9,380 nt of DNA, from the NCBI GenBank assembly GCA_937982665.1, contig CALJLD010000151.1, positions 1 to 9,380 of the forward strand, read 5' to 3'. The notes under the pieces were generated by a model, which made no database searches, had not been told where the DNA came from, and worked only from the letters and a program-made list of their open reading frames with translations. Of this stretch, positions 1-6,876 are shown one piece after another. How positions within the stretch are numbered: the stretch's first letter is position 1; the number at the start of each line of letters is the position of its first letter. A program made the translations under genes and the position numbers. The stretch comes from an uncultured Planctomycetales bacterium (GTDB lineage Bacteria; Planctomycetota; Planctomycetia; Pirellulales; S012-138).

Positions 1-58
1 GGGTGGTGACCATTCCACCCCACGGCAACTCCGCGCAGCTTTGTTGATGAAATACCCT

Positions 59-84
59 GGCGAGCCGGATGCGTGAGCTTCCGG
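59..84 (-). repeat. 26-bp palindromic repeat, copy A (inverted)
   Basis: On the minus strand this copy begins CCGGAAGCTCACGCA and ends TCCGGCTCGCC, identical over 26 bases to copy C at 243-268 but in opposite orientation. The flank matches copy B too: ACTCCGCG follows copy A, and its reverse complement CGCGGAGT precedes copy B. Each unit has an internal 5-bp inverted match (CCGGA/TCCGG, 10-base loop), the shape of a REP-type extragenic palindrome. Confidence 0.8.
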
Positions 85-200
85 AAACTCCGCGTTCGGT
101 AGAGAACTGATTTGCCGCCGTTGAAGACACCCATACCGTTTGGTCCGTTGGTAGCGGTTCTGTGGGTTGTATGCCCAGGACGAGCACATTGCCGCGGAGT

Positions 201-226
201 CCGGAAGCTTACGCATCCGGCTCGCC
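201..226 (+). repeat. 26-bp palindromic repeat, copy B
   Basis: It matches copies A and C at 25 of 26 positions; the single difference is T for C in GCTTACGC. It lies 42 bases from copy C in the same orientation, and the two are separated by a GC-rich spacer that also partly repeats (CGCGGAGT before B, CGCAGAACT before C). Confidence 0.8.
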
Positions 227-242
227 AGAGGACCGCAGAACT

Positions 243-268
243 CCGGAAGCTCACGCATCCGGCTCGCC
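243..268 (+). repeat. 26-bp palindromic repeat, copy C
   Basis: This is a perfect match to the reverse complement of copy A (59-84). With copy B it makes a direct pair, and with copy A an inverted pair about 160 bases apart. Confidence 0.8.
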
Positions 269-566
269 AAGAATGCCTGCAAAGAACCCGATTGCGGTCA
301 AATTTGCAGACTGAGAACACCGTCAATCGCCAGAATTGCCCCAATTTCTCGCGGTTCGCGGATTCGGGCCCCTTCTTCGGTTGGGTTTTTTGCAATTTAC
401 AAACCTGCAGCAGATAATGATGATATCGTGCTGAGGTTGCCAACCGACTAGGAACAACAAGCAGCCAAGACGAGCACAAGGAACCGAGAACGTCGGCTGG
501 TACACCGCGTGGCGTGGAAGAGGCGCGTCGGAGACCGCAAACGCCCGCAAAAAGCTCGAAAATTGT

Positions 567-596
567 TTGGCATCAACGGATAAGGGCGAATAAAAT
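567..596 (+). promoter_or_regulatory. Possible sigma70-type promoter for the VWA gene
   Basis: TTGGCA at 567-572 (5 of 6 against TTGACA) is followed after 18 bases by TAAAAT at 591-596 (5 of 6 against TATAAT). Transcription would start near 603, giving a leader of about 110 bases before the ATG at 713. The boxes are plausible, but planctomycete promoters are poorly characterised and the spacing is one base over the optimum. Confidence 0.35.
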
Positions 597-712
597 CGGC
601 CTATCCACATTCGTGGTATCCCTTGTCAATTTACGGACGCTGCGCAAAGTCGGCATGCGGAACAGGCCGTCTTTACGCCTCGCTAGCATTTCCTGAGTGG
701 GAGTCTCCAACT

Positions 713-3700
713 ATGTTCAGACCACGTCATTTGGTACGGGTCTCGCTGCCAGTCGCTGCATTGGCCGTCGCTTTTGTTGTGGCCGCCAATCTGCCTGCGG
801 ATCAGCCAGGTGAAGAGGCCGCCAGGCTGGATGTCTTTGACAAATACTTCGCCTTGTCTTTGCAGCCGAGTCTGCAAATGGAACGAGCGGAGTCGCACGA
901 CATTACTGTGTTGGTGGATACCTCTGCCAGCCAAATGGGAGACTTCCGGGCGAAGTCGCTGGCGTCGCTTGACGTCATGCTCAAAGCCTTGGGTCCTCAA
1001 GATCGTGTGCGTCTGGTTGCGGTGGACATTGACTCCGTCCCCATGACTGATGGCTTTGTGGCGATCTCCGATGTGGATGCCATCAACGCCGCGGTTGCCA
1101 AACTGCATGAGCGCACTCCGCTGGGCACCACAGACTTGCCCGCCGCTTTGGAAGAAGCCGCTTCTGCTTATGGCGACAACATTGATCGTCCCCGCTCAAT
1201 TGTTTACTTGGGCGATGGCATGAGCATGGCAAGCGTCATTGCGGAAGAGGAAATGGTCGCTTTGACGGAAGAGATGACCTCCAAGCAAATCGCGATCACC
1301 AGCTTGGCGATTGGTCCCCACATCAACGGTGTGCTGCTTGCCGCGTTGGCGAATCACTCCGGCGGCACGATGTTCATTGATAGCGTCAACTTCACTGCAG
1401 ACGAGATTGGCCACTTCCTGGCCAACTCTGCCGCTCAGTCCGTATTTTGGGCCGAGTCCATCGAACTGCCCGAAGTTTTCGATCATGCCTATCCGAAACG
1501 AATTCCGCCGTTCCGCGCGGACCGCGACACAGTGCTGGTGGGAACCGGCATTGCTCGCCGACCGTTTGAAGTCCGCGTCCGCGGCAAATTGAATGGCCAA
1601 CCCCATGAAATGACCTGGCAGGTTAAGCCAGCGGTTTCGAACGAAGACAATGCCTACCTGGCTGCTTTGGTTGATTCGGTTGAAGAGAACGATGGCGTCA
1701 TGCTCGCCGCGCTCGGCACGCCTGGCTTGCACGAGATTCGCCGCAGCGCGGTGGAACTCGCCAACCGCTTGGGCAACATGGCCGGTCAATCTCTGCAAAT
1801 TGATCCCAACAACGCCAAGCGTCTGGCCCAAGGCGTTTTGGAACTCGATCCGAACAACGAAAAAGCCGAAGCGATCGCCCGCTTGGCCAATACCGCCAAA
1901 GGCGGCGACATGTTGGTCAATCTGCAGGATCCTCCGGCGGCCGGTGGCCAACCCGGTGAAATCCCGGCCCCCAATCAAGGCCAAGGTCAACCGCCAGTGG
2001 CACAACCCGGCCAAGGCGGCGACTTGCTGAACCAGTTCACCCAGGATCAACGCATCTTGGCCCAACGCCTGAGTGCGGAAGTGATCAACACGGTCACGGA
2101 AGCCCGCAGCGACATGACTCGCAACCCGACCAAAGCGATCAACGACTTGCGTTATGCTTTGGACGCCGTGAATGGTTCGACCGTGCTGGACGATGGAGCC
2201 CGTGCTCAATTGGTCGGCCAGATTGAATCGGCTCTTCGCGCCGCTCAAGTGGCTCAAGAAGAGTTCGACGCCCGTCAAGCTTTGGAACAAGAACGTGAAG
2301 CCGAGTATCGGGCTGTTCAGCGAATGCTGACCGAACAGCAAAACCGTGAAGACACCCTCACCGAGTTAATGGCGTTGTTCAACGCCCACATGGCAGACGG
2401 TTTGTACCGCGAAGCCGAGAGTCTTGCGGATGCCGCCCGCGAACTGGCACCGCGCGATCCTTCGATTGCCGCCGCCGACTTGGGCGCGACGATGGTTGGG
2501 TCCATCACGGAAGCTTATCTCTGGCGTCGTGCTCGCACTCGTGGCGTGCTGGAAACACTGGCAGCCGTCGAGCGTTCGCACATTCCGACTCCGGATGAAC
2601 CTCCGATTGTTTATCCGCCAGCGGATGTTTGGAGAGCCCTCACGGAACGTCGTCGCGAATATGACTCTGTCGATCTTTCCAACCCGAATCCGGCCGAACG
2701 CCGCATTCAGGCGGAACTTGAGAATCAAACCAACTTCCAGTTCCAGGATATCGACCTGGTCACGTTCGCTCAGGTTCTCAGCGATCAGCACGGAATTCTG
2801 GTTGTGCTGGACCGTCAGGAATTGGAGCAGTTTGGTCTCGATCCCGAAACCACATTTGTTACCGCGAATTACACCAACATCACGCTGCGGTCAGCGTTGC
2901 GTTTGACCCTGCCGCAAAACGATTTGGGTTACTACATCGACAATGAAGTGCTCCTCATCACCAGCCGCGAAAAAGCGGACACCCAATTGGTGACGAAAGT
3001 CTATCCTGTCGCTGACCTTGTCATCCCGATTCAACCCCCGCAAGCGTTCGGAGGGTTAGGGGGAGGTTTTGGTGGTGGCTTTGGAGGTGGTGGATTGGGA
3101 GGCGGTGGATTTGGTGGGGGTGGATTTGGTGGAGGTGGATTTGGAGGAGGTTTTGGAGGCGGTGCTGGTCGAGGAGTTGGCGGCGGTGCTGCAAACGTTC
3201 CTTCGCATCCCCAAGATGCTGACAAAGAACAAGCCCAAAGCGCCGTGAAGATCGGCCCCGTTGAAAAGCCCGTTACGCAACTTCCGGCCGTTCGCGCCGA
3301 AGTGATCGAATTGGCCATCGAAGATGGTGCGAATGTTGACCAGGCGTGGGATGCCCACCTGGCCGCGAGCGAATTCAGCGGCGAGGCACTACGCATCACC
3401 GCCAAGAAATTGATGAATGATCGCAAGTTCAATGAAGTTGTGGCCCTCATCAATGCTTCGCTCAAGCACCAAAAGCCCCAACCGTGGATGTACGAATCGC
3501 TCTCGCTGGCTTTGATGGCCGCGGATCGTCGTGACGAAGTGGAAAGGGCGTTGATGTCCGCCGCGGACTTCACCTCGGATGTTGACGAGATCATGTATCT
3601 CGCCCAATACATGTCGCGCTTTGGCTACAACGAACGAGCGTTGAAGCTCTACCAACAAGTCGCTCGCGTGGCGCCTACGCGTCATGAGCCGTACGTGTTG

Positions 3701-4834
3701 GGAATGGAACTGGCCAAAGAGCTTAACGATGTTGATGGCATCCGCTGGGCGGTTGTCGGCATCGTCAGTCAAGCCTGGGACCAGAAAGAGAAGTATATCT
3801 GGGACAATGCGATCGACATCGCTCAGGCGAAATACGACGAACTTGTTAAGGACGGTAAGAAGCCCGAAGCCGATAACTTCATCGGCGCAGTGACCGAGGC
3901 TTTGCAGCGTGACTTGCTGATTGAAGTGGTTTACACCGGCGATGCCCAAGTTGACCTGATGGTGGAAGAGCCCGCTGGCACAATCTGCTCGTTCCGTGCT
4001 CCGCGGACAACTTCCGGCGGCGTGCTGGTGAGCAACCAGTTGGACGGCCCCATCAAGGGTGCTCGTTCTGAAGTGTATGTTTGCCCCGAAGGCTTCAACG
4101 GTCGGTATCGCGCGAGAATTCGTCGCGTGTTTGGTGAGCCCAACGGCGGACAAGTCAAAGTCACTGTGATCAAGAACTTCCGCGGCGAGAAATCGGTTGT
4201 GGAAACCAAGCTTGTGCCGGTGGATGACAAGGACGCCATGGTGGTTGTCGATTTGGAATCCGGCCGTCGTGTGGATTCTCTGCAAGAGCATCAAGTGATT
4301 GCCGCCGCCCGTCAGCACGAAGCGATTGGCCAGCAAGTTTTGATGCAACAACTCGGCAATGTTGCTTCGAATCCAAACTCGGACGATTTCAACTTCGCGC
4401 GTCGGCGTAACATGATCGGCCAGCCTTTTGGTCGCGGTGGCCGCAACGGCGCGTTGGGTTTCCAGCCAGTGATTACAACACTGCCCGAAGGCACTAACAT
4501 GACCGTCAACGCGGTGATTTCCGCAGACCGTCGATATGTCCGTATCGGTGCTGCTCCAACATTCTCCGCAATCTCCGAAGTAAACACCTTCAATTTGGCT
4601 AGCGGAGCCACAAACCAAACGAACCAAGGTGGTTTTGGGGGTGGTGGTTTCGGTGGCGGGCTTGGCGGCCAGGGAGGTGGATTTGGGGGAGGTGGATTCG
4701 GCGGTGGCGGCCAATTTGGCGGTGGTGGCTTTGGGGGCGGTGGCCAGTGTGGAGGTGGCGGCTTTGGGGGCGGTGGTAGCCAATTTGGAGGTGGCGGCTT
4801 CGGCGGCGGCGGCCTTGGTGGCGGCGTCTTCTAA
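713..4834 (+). CDS. Large exported VWA-domain protein with secretin-N-like segment and glycine-rich runs
   Basis: This 1373-residue protein of unknown precise role is probably cell-envelope or extracellular. I chose the ATG at 713 over an in-frame TTG at 623 because GGGAG (699-703) sits 9 bases upstream and the ATG begins a signal peptide (basic start, hydrophobic core near residues 10-25, ANLPADQ). The order of parts is: a VWA domain at about 63-240 with an intact metal-ion site (D69-T-S71-A-S73, T139/T140, D168); helical, TPR-like sequence at 360-395; a Pro/Gln/Gly linker at 404-440; a charged helical region at 441-585; a secretin-N/STN-like segment at 667-771; a Gly/Phe run at 779-827; TPR-like helices at about 845-1000; a beta-rich domain at 1075-1160 that recalls DUF2135; and a Gly-rich tail at 1306-1373. 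A VWA metal site implies divalent-cation-dependent protein binding, so a scaffold or adhesion role is likely, but that is inference. It appears to be transcribed alone and ends in a terminator. Confidence 0.9.
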   Translation: MFRPRHLVRVSLPVAALAVAFVVAANLPADQPGEEAARLDVFDKYFALSLQPSLQMERAESHDITVLVDTSASQMGDFRAKSLASLDVMLKALGPQDRVRLVAVDIDSVPMTDGFVAISDVDAINAAVAKLHERTPLGTTDLPAALEEAASAYGDNIDRPRSIVYLGDGMSMASVIAEEEMVALTEEMTSKQIAITSLAIGPHINGVLLAALANHSGGTMFIDSVNFTADEIGHFLANSAAQSVFWAESIELPEVFDHAYPKRIPPFRADRDTVLVGTGIARRPFEVRVRGKLNGQPHEMTWQVKPAVSNEDNAYLAALVDSVEENDGVMLAALGTPGLHEIRRSAVELANRLGNMAGQSLQIDPNNAKRLAQGVLELDPNNEKAEAIARLANTAKGGDMLVNLQDPPAAGGQPGEIPAPNQGQGQPPVAQPGQGGDLLNQFTQDQRILAQRLSAEVINTVTEARSDMTRNPTKAINDLRYALDAVNGSTVLDDGARAQLVGQIESALRAAQVAQEEFDARQALEQEREAEYRAVQRMLTEQQNREDTLTELMALFNAHMADGLYREAESLADAARELAPRDPSIAAADLGATMVGSITEAYLWRRARTRGVLETLAAVERSHIPTPDEPPIVYPPADVWRALTERRREYDSVDLSNPNPAERRIQAELENQTNFQFQDIDLVTFAQVLSDQHGILVVLDRQELEQFGLDPETTFVTANYTNITLRSALRLTLPQNDLGYYIDNEVLLITSREKADTQLVTKVYPVADLVIPIQPPQAFGGLGGGFGGGFGGGGLGGGGFGGGGFGGGGFGGGFGGGAGRGVGGGAANVPSHPQDADKEQAQSAVKIGPVEKPVTQLPAVRAEVIELAIEDGANVDQAWDAHLAASEFSGEALRITAKKLMNDRKFNEVVALINASLKHQKPQPWMYESLSLALMAADRRDEVERALMSAADFTSDVDEIMYLAQYMSRFGYNERALKLYQQVARVAPTRHEPYVLGMELAKELNDVDGIRWAVVGIVSQAWDQKEKYIWDNAIDIAQAKYDELVKDGKKPEADNFIGAVTEALQRDLLIEVVYTGDAQVDLMVEEPAGTICSFRAPRTTSGGVLVSNQLDGPIKGARSEVYVCPEGFNGRYRARIRRVFGEPNGGQVKVTVIKNFRGEKSVVETKLVPVDDKDAMVVVDLESGRRVDSLQEHQVIAAARQHEAIGQQVLMQQLGNVASNPNSDDFNFARRRNMIGQPFGRGGRNGALGFQPVITTLPEGTNMTVNAVISADRRYVRIGAAPTFSAISEVNTFNLASGATNQTNQGGFGGGGFGGGLGGQGGGFGGGGFGGGGQFGGGGFGGGGQCGGGGFGGGGSQFGGGGFGGGGLGGGVF
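3047..3193 (+). repeat. Glycine-rich coding repeat, internal
   Basis: This is an in-frame low-complexity tract of FGGG/GGGGFGGGG-type units within the VWA protein (about residues 779-827). It separates the secretin-N-like part from the second helical half and probably acts as a flexible or aggregating linker. The GGTGGATTTGG-type DNA repetition makes this stretch prone to slippage. Confidence 0.85.
4628..4831 (+). repeat. Glycine-rich coding repeat, C-terminal tail
   Basis: The final 68 residues of the VWA protein are Gly/Phe/Gln repeats, close to GQFGGGGFGGGG, repeated about three times and ending LGGGVF. In one unit the expected Phe is Cys (TGT at 4748-4750, residue 1346). The same composition occurs in the internal run at 3047-3193, so both may derive from one expanding repeat. 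Confidence 0.85.
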
Positions 4835-4873
4835 ATCTCCACGCGATATCTCCTCGCTTATTCAATCAAAACA

Positions 4874-4903
4874 GCGCCCGGCCTTGCGGTCGGGTGCTTT
4901 TTT
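4874..4903 (+). terminator. Rho-independent terminator of the VWA gene
   Basis: A 10-bp stem (GCGCCCGGCC against GGTCGGGTGC, with two G-T wobbles) closes a TTGC tetraloop and is followed by six T residues at 4898-4903. It starts 39 bases after the VWA stop codon and separates that transcript from glnB. Confidence 0.85.
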
Positions 4904-4937
4904 CTGCGCTGTCCTCAATTTGCTGGCGCATTGGCGA

Positions 4938-4966
4938 TTGCCAGAAACCACTGCGAATCCGATAAT
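4938..4966 (+). promoter_or_regulatory. Near-consensus sigma70-type promoter for glnB
   Basis: TTGCCA (4938-4943) and GATAAT (4961-4966) each match the consensus at 5 of 6 positions with the optimal 17-base spacer. The predicted start near 4973 gives a leader of about 45 bases. It lies just after the upstream terminator and before glnB, the expected place. No sigma54 box with correct GG/GC spacing was found. Confidence 0.5.
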
Positions 4967-5017
4967 CATGATCCACACAAGAGAAGCGAGAATCTCCGCC
5001 AACACAGAATCAGTCCG

Positions 5018-5356
5018 ATGAAGAAAATCGAAGCCGTTATTCGCCATTTCAAGCTGGAAGAGGTGAAGAACTCGCTCACGGAACGCGGCATCCATGGAAT
5101 GACCGTGATGGAGGTCCGTGGGTTCGGCCGCCAAAAAGGGCACACAGAGATGTACCGCGGAACCGAATACGCGGTCGACTTCGTGCCCAAGGTCAAAATC
5201 GAAGTCATCGTAGGCGATGCCGACATGCAGACCTGTGTCGATACCATCCTGGAGTCGGCCAAGACCGGCCAAATCGGTGACGGCAAAGTCTTCGTCAGCA
5301 CCCTGGATGAGGTGATTCGCATCCGCACTGGCGAAACTCGCGACGAAGCCGTCTAG
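5018..5356 (+). CDS. glnB: Nitrogen regulatory protein PII
   Basis: This 112-residue trimeric signal protein senses ATP/ADP and 2-oxoglutarate and adjusts nitrogen assimilation by binding partners such as glutamine-synthetase regulators or ammonium channels. It is cytoplasmic and full length for the family. The start MKKIEAVIRHFKLEEV, the segment GFGRQKGHTEMYRGTEY with the uridylylation tyrosine Y51 in the T-loop, and the C-terminal signatures TGQIGDGKVFV and VIRIRTGE are all present. An in-frame extension to 4931 exists but lies upstream of the family's N-terminus and over the promoter, so the ATG at 5018 is chosen; its ribosome site is weak. No amtB, glnA or glnD is adjacent, so glnB and glnK cannot be separated by context; the sequence is closer to GlnB. 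Confidence 0.95.
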   Translation: MKKIEAVIRHFKLEEVKNSLTERGIHGMTVMEVRGFGRQKGHTEMYRGTEYAVDFVPKVKIEVIVGDADMQTCVDTILESAKTGQIGDGKVFVSTLDEVIRIRTGETRDEAV

Positions 5357-5811
5357 AAGCCAGTCCGGAAGCCGGATAGAAGCGGTTTAGTTACGCTAGG
5401 ATTGGCATCCACTCCGCCAAGGATCCCAGCGCTCCCGTTTGAATGGCCGTTGGCGTGATTGGCTTGTGAACGACCCGGTCTCTCCGCGCGGCATTGGACG
5501 GAATTGTTTCGGTGTTGGAATTGTCTCAGCATCCAATTCCTTGCCGTCCAATCTCTCCTCGCACATCTGTGCGAACTTTGTCCGGGTTGCCGCCGCTTTT
5601 CTTTGCGACGGCTTGCGCTGTTCTGTGCCCCGCGCGCAACTGCGCTTGCTGCTCATGCTCTGCCCCTTTCGTCAGAGCAAGGCCTTCGTCAAAGAGTGCG
5701 TTGCGAGGGGGATGCTGGCGCTAGCGAGGTTTTGAGAGCCCGGATTTGGCGTGCATCCGAGTCAATAACGAGTCAAAATTCACGTTTTATACATAAGTGG
5801 AGGGCATTCTC
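5357..5811. other. Non-coding gap between glnB and the TIR-like gene
   Basis: I find no supported gene in these 455 bases. It contains the nested hairpin at 5494-5551 and, close to the TIR-like gene, a short AT-rich stretch (about 5770-5796) in which TATACA at 5788-5793 could be a -10 box, though no good -35 box accompanies it. No T-run terminator follows glnB. Confidence 0.55.
5494..5551. repeat. Nested inverted repeat (potential stem-loop)
   Basis: The outer arms TTGGACGG (5494-5501) and CCGTCCAA (5544-5551) enclose inner arms GGAATTG (5517-5523) and CAATTCC (5534-5540), both perfect. There is no T-run, so a simple terminator is unlikely. It could be a degenerate palindromic element or an RNA structure after glnB. 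Confidence 0.55.
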
Positions 5812-6555
5812 ATGTCGACGCCAACGGCCAATCAATTCTTGACGATTGGCAAGTTCATGCAATATCTCATGAGTCCAAGTACCGCAGACGGCAGTTCATA
5901 CGTTGACGGAGTCGCTGGATTAGCCGGACAACTAGAAACTGCTGGTTTGCGGAATTCGCTCGATGCTTTCCAACCCATCATGGATATGAAGGTCAGTTGG
6001 CAACACCACGGAGGAAAGAGAGTCATCATCCCCGAATGTGCACGGGCCTTGCTTGCGGCCATGAAAGTTTTTGAGCGGGCGCTTTCGAGGGAACTCGATG
6101 ACCGATTTTCACTCACAAGCGTCGCCGGGAAATCTGTGTTTCTGGGACATGGCCAGTCTCCAGCGTGGTTGGATTTGCGGAGCTACATTCAAGACACGCT
6201 CCAACGCGAGTGCATCGAGTACAACATGTCCCCAACGGCAGGCATCACAACGGCAGAACGGCTCGGAGACATGCTCGATGCGTCGTGCTTCGCATTTTTG
6301 ATTGCGACCGCTGAAGACATGCATAAGGACGGCACTGCTCATGCGCGCGAGAACGTGATTCACGAAACCGGCCTTTTTCAGGGTCGACTTGGCTATCGAA
6401 GAGCGATTGTTATGCTCGAGCATGGCTGTGAGGAATTCTCGAATATTAGGGGTCTCGGCCAAATCCGGTTTCCGACTGGTAAGATCGCTGACGCGTTTGA
6501 TGAGGTGCGCGCCACTTTGAAACGAGAGGGAATTCTCACTGAACCGTCTGCGTGA
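5812..6555 (+). CDS. TIR-like nucleotide-binding domain protein, putative NADase effector
   Basis: This is a 247-residue soluble protein. The start at 5812 is supported by GGAGGG (5799-5804), 7 bases upstream; an in-frame GTG at 5797 overlaps that site. Residues about 108-240 match the predicted nucleotide-binding TIR-like family (PF10137, the TIR type found in Cap12/Pycsar TIR effectors): a beta strand with VFLGHG (109-114), the segment GITTAERLGDMLDAS (144-158), AFLIATAEDM (161-170), the family core ARENVIHETGLFQGRLG (178-194), then an SNIRGLGQIRF-type segment (210-220). E185, in the position usually read as E-L-G, is the candidate catalytic glutamate for NAD+ cleavage. Residues 1-105 are a separate, mostly helical domain that I do not recognise and may be the sensor or oligomerisation part. 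In this family, activation typically depletes NAD+ during phage infection; that role here is inference. No cyclase or second gene is beside it. Confidence 0.8.
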   Translation: MSTPTANQFLTIGKFMQYLMSPSTADGSSYVDGVAGLAGQLETAGLRNSLDAFQPIMDMKVSWQHHGGKRVIIPECARALLAAMKVFERALSRELDDRFSLTSVAGKSVFLGHGQSPAWLDLRSYIQDTLQRECIEYNMSPTAGITTAERLGDMLDASCFAFLIATAEDMHKDGTAHARENVIHETGLFQGRLGYRRAIVMLEHGCEEFSNIRGLGQIRFPTGKIADAFDEVRATLKREGILTEPSA

Positions 6556-6719
6556 TCACACCGCAGGTCGTTCGCGAATCGAAACTCCTCGGGCCATTCG
6601 TTGATGTTGCCCCCTTGGGGATGGGCCAGCGCATAGACGTTGCCTTTGTCATCCACCGGCGGCCGCCCTAGCTGTTTGAGGAAAAACCTGGCCTTGTGTT
6701 CGCGCCCTGCCAGAAAAGC
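6556..6719 (-). pseudogene. C-terminal fragment resembling Gp37/Gp68 (DUF5131) family
   Basis: Read on the minus strand, this stretch gives an open frame with REHKARFFLKQLG, then VDDKGNVYALAHPQGGNINEWPEEFR. The pattern FFLKQLG, a GG motif and EWPE-FR recalls the C-terminal end of the DUF5131 (phage Gp37/Gp68) family, which normally has a much longer N-terminal region with a radical-SAM-like core. Here everything upstream is missing: the frame runs into the 156-bp repeat at 6720, and its 3' end meets the stop codon of the TIR-like gene. I read it as a remnant truncated on both sides. The family assignment comes from remembered pattern only. Confidence 0.45.
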
Positions 6720-6875
6720 AAACGTAGGGTGGAGCAAAGTGCAACCCACCTCTCATTGGTTGGGCATCCCGTCTTACTTTTGCCTTGTGCAGAGCGGCGT
6801 GAGAAGGCCGTTGCGCGACGACTATCCGCGGCGCCAGGAAGGTGGGTTGCGCGATGCACCACCCACCCTACGTTT
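6720..6875. mobile_element. 156-bp MITE/REPIN-like element, complete copy
   Basis: Perfect 13-bp terminal inverted repeats (AAACGTAGGGTGG at 6720-6732, CCACCCTACGTTT at 6863-6875) bound a non-coding core. Each end also folds on itself (GGGTGG with CCCACC), giving two palindromes in inverted orientation, the arrangement of a REPIN. The core, from the TGGGCATCCCGTC region through CTATCCGCGGC, recurs in the copy at 7397-7518. No transposase is inside, so any mobility would depend on an enzyme encoded elsewhere. One end lies 1 base from a stop codon of the membrane-protein remnant. Confidence 0.75.
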
Positions 6876-6876
6876 A

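Larger units (their letters stand above)
1..622. other. Non-coding region upstream of the VWA gene
   Basis: No reading frame here looks like a real protein; those present are short, low in conserved character and overlap repeats. The first 20 bases form a small inverted repeat (GGGTGG at 1-6, CCACCC at 15-20), possibly the edge of a repeat running off the window. Bases 59-268 carry three copies of a 26-bp repeat, listed separately. Bases 270-560 show nothing I can name. A possible promoter for the downstream gene lies at 567-596. Confidence 0.6.

Noticed and set aside
623..712. In-frame TTG extension of the VWA protein by 30 residues
   Set aside because: It would place a non-hydrophobic segment before a clear signal peptide, has no ribosome site, and the ATG at 713 has GGGAG at good spacing.
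3031..3612. Minus-strand proline-rich open frame of 193 codons
   Set aside because: The PPPNPPPP pattern is the reverse complement of the glycine-rich coding tract, not an independent gene.
3389..4783. Long minus-strand open frame of 464 codons opposite the VWA gene
   Set aside because: It is the antisense shadow of a well-supported gene; its Thr/Ala-rich start is just the complement of the glycine codons.
4922..4942. Possible sigma54 promoter before glnB (TGGCGC ... TTGCC)
   Set aside because: The GG and GC elements are 13 bases apart instead of the required 10.
4931..5017. N-terminal extension of PII by 29 residues
   Set aside because: PII proteins start at MKKI; the extension overlaps the promoter and has no family similarity.
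5396..5735. Several overlapping open frames in the gap after glnB
   Set aside because: They overlap each other on both strands, have unusual composition and no start signals; none resembles a known protein.
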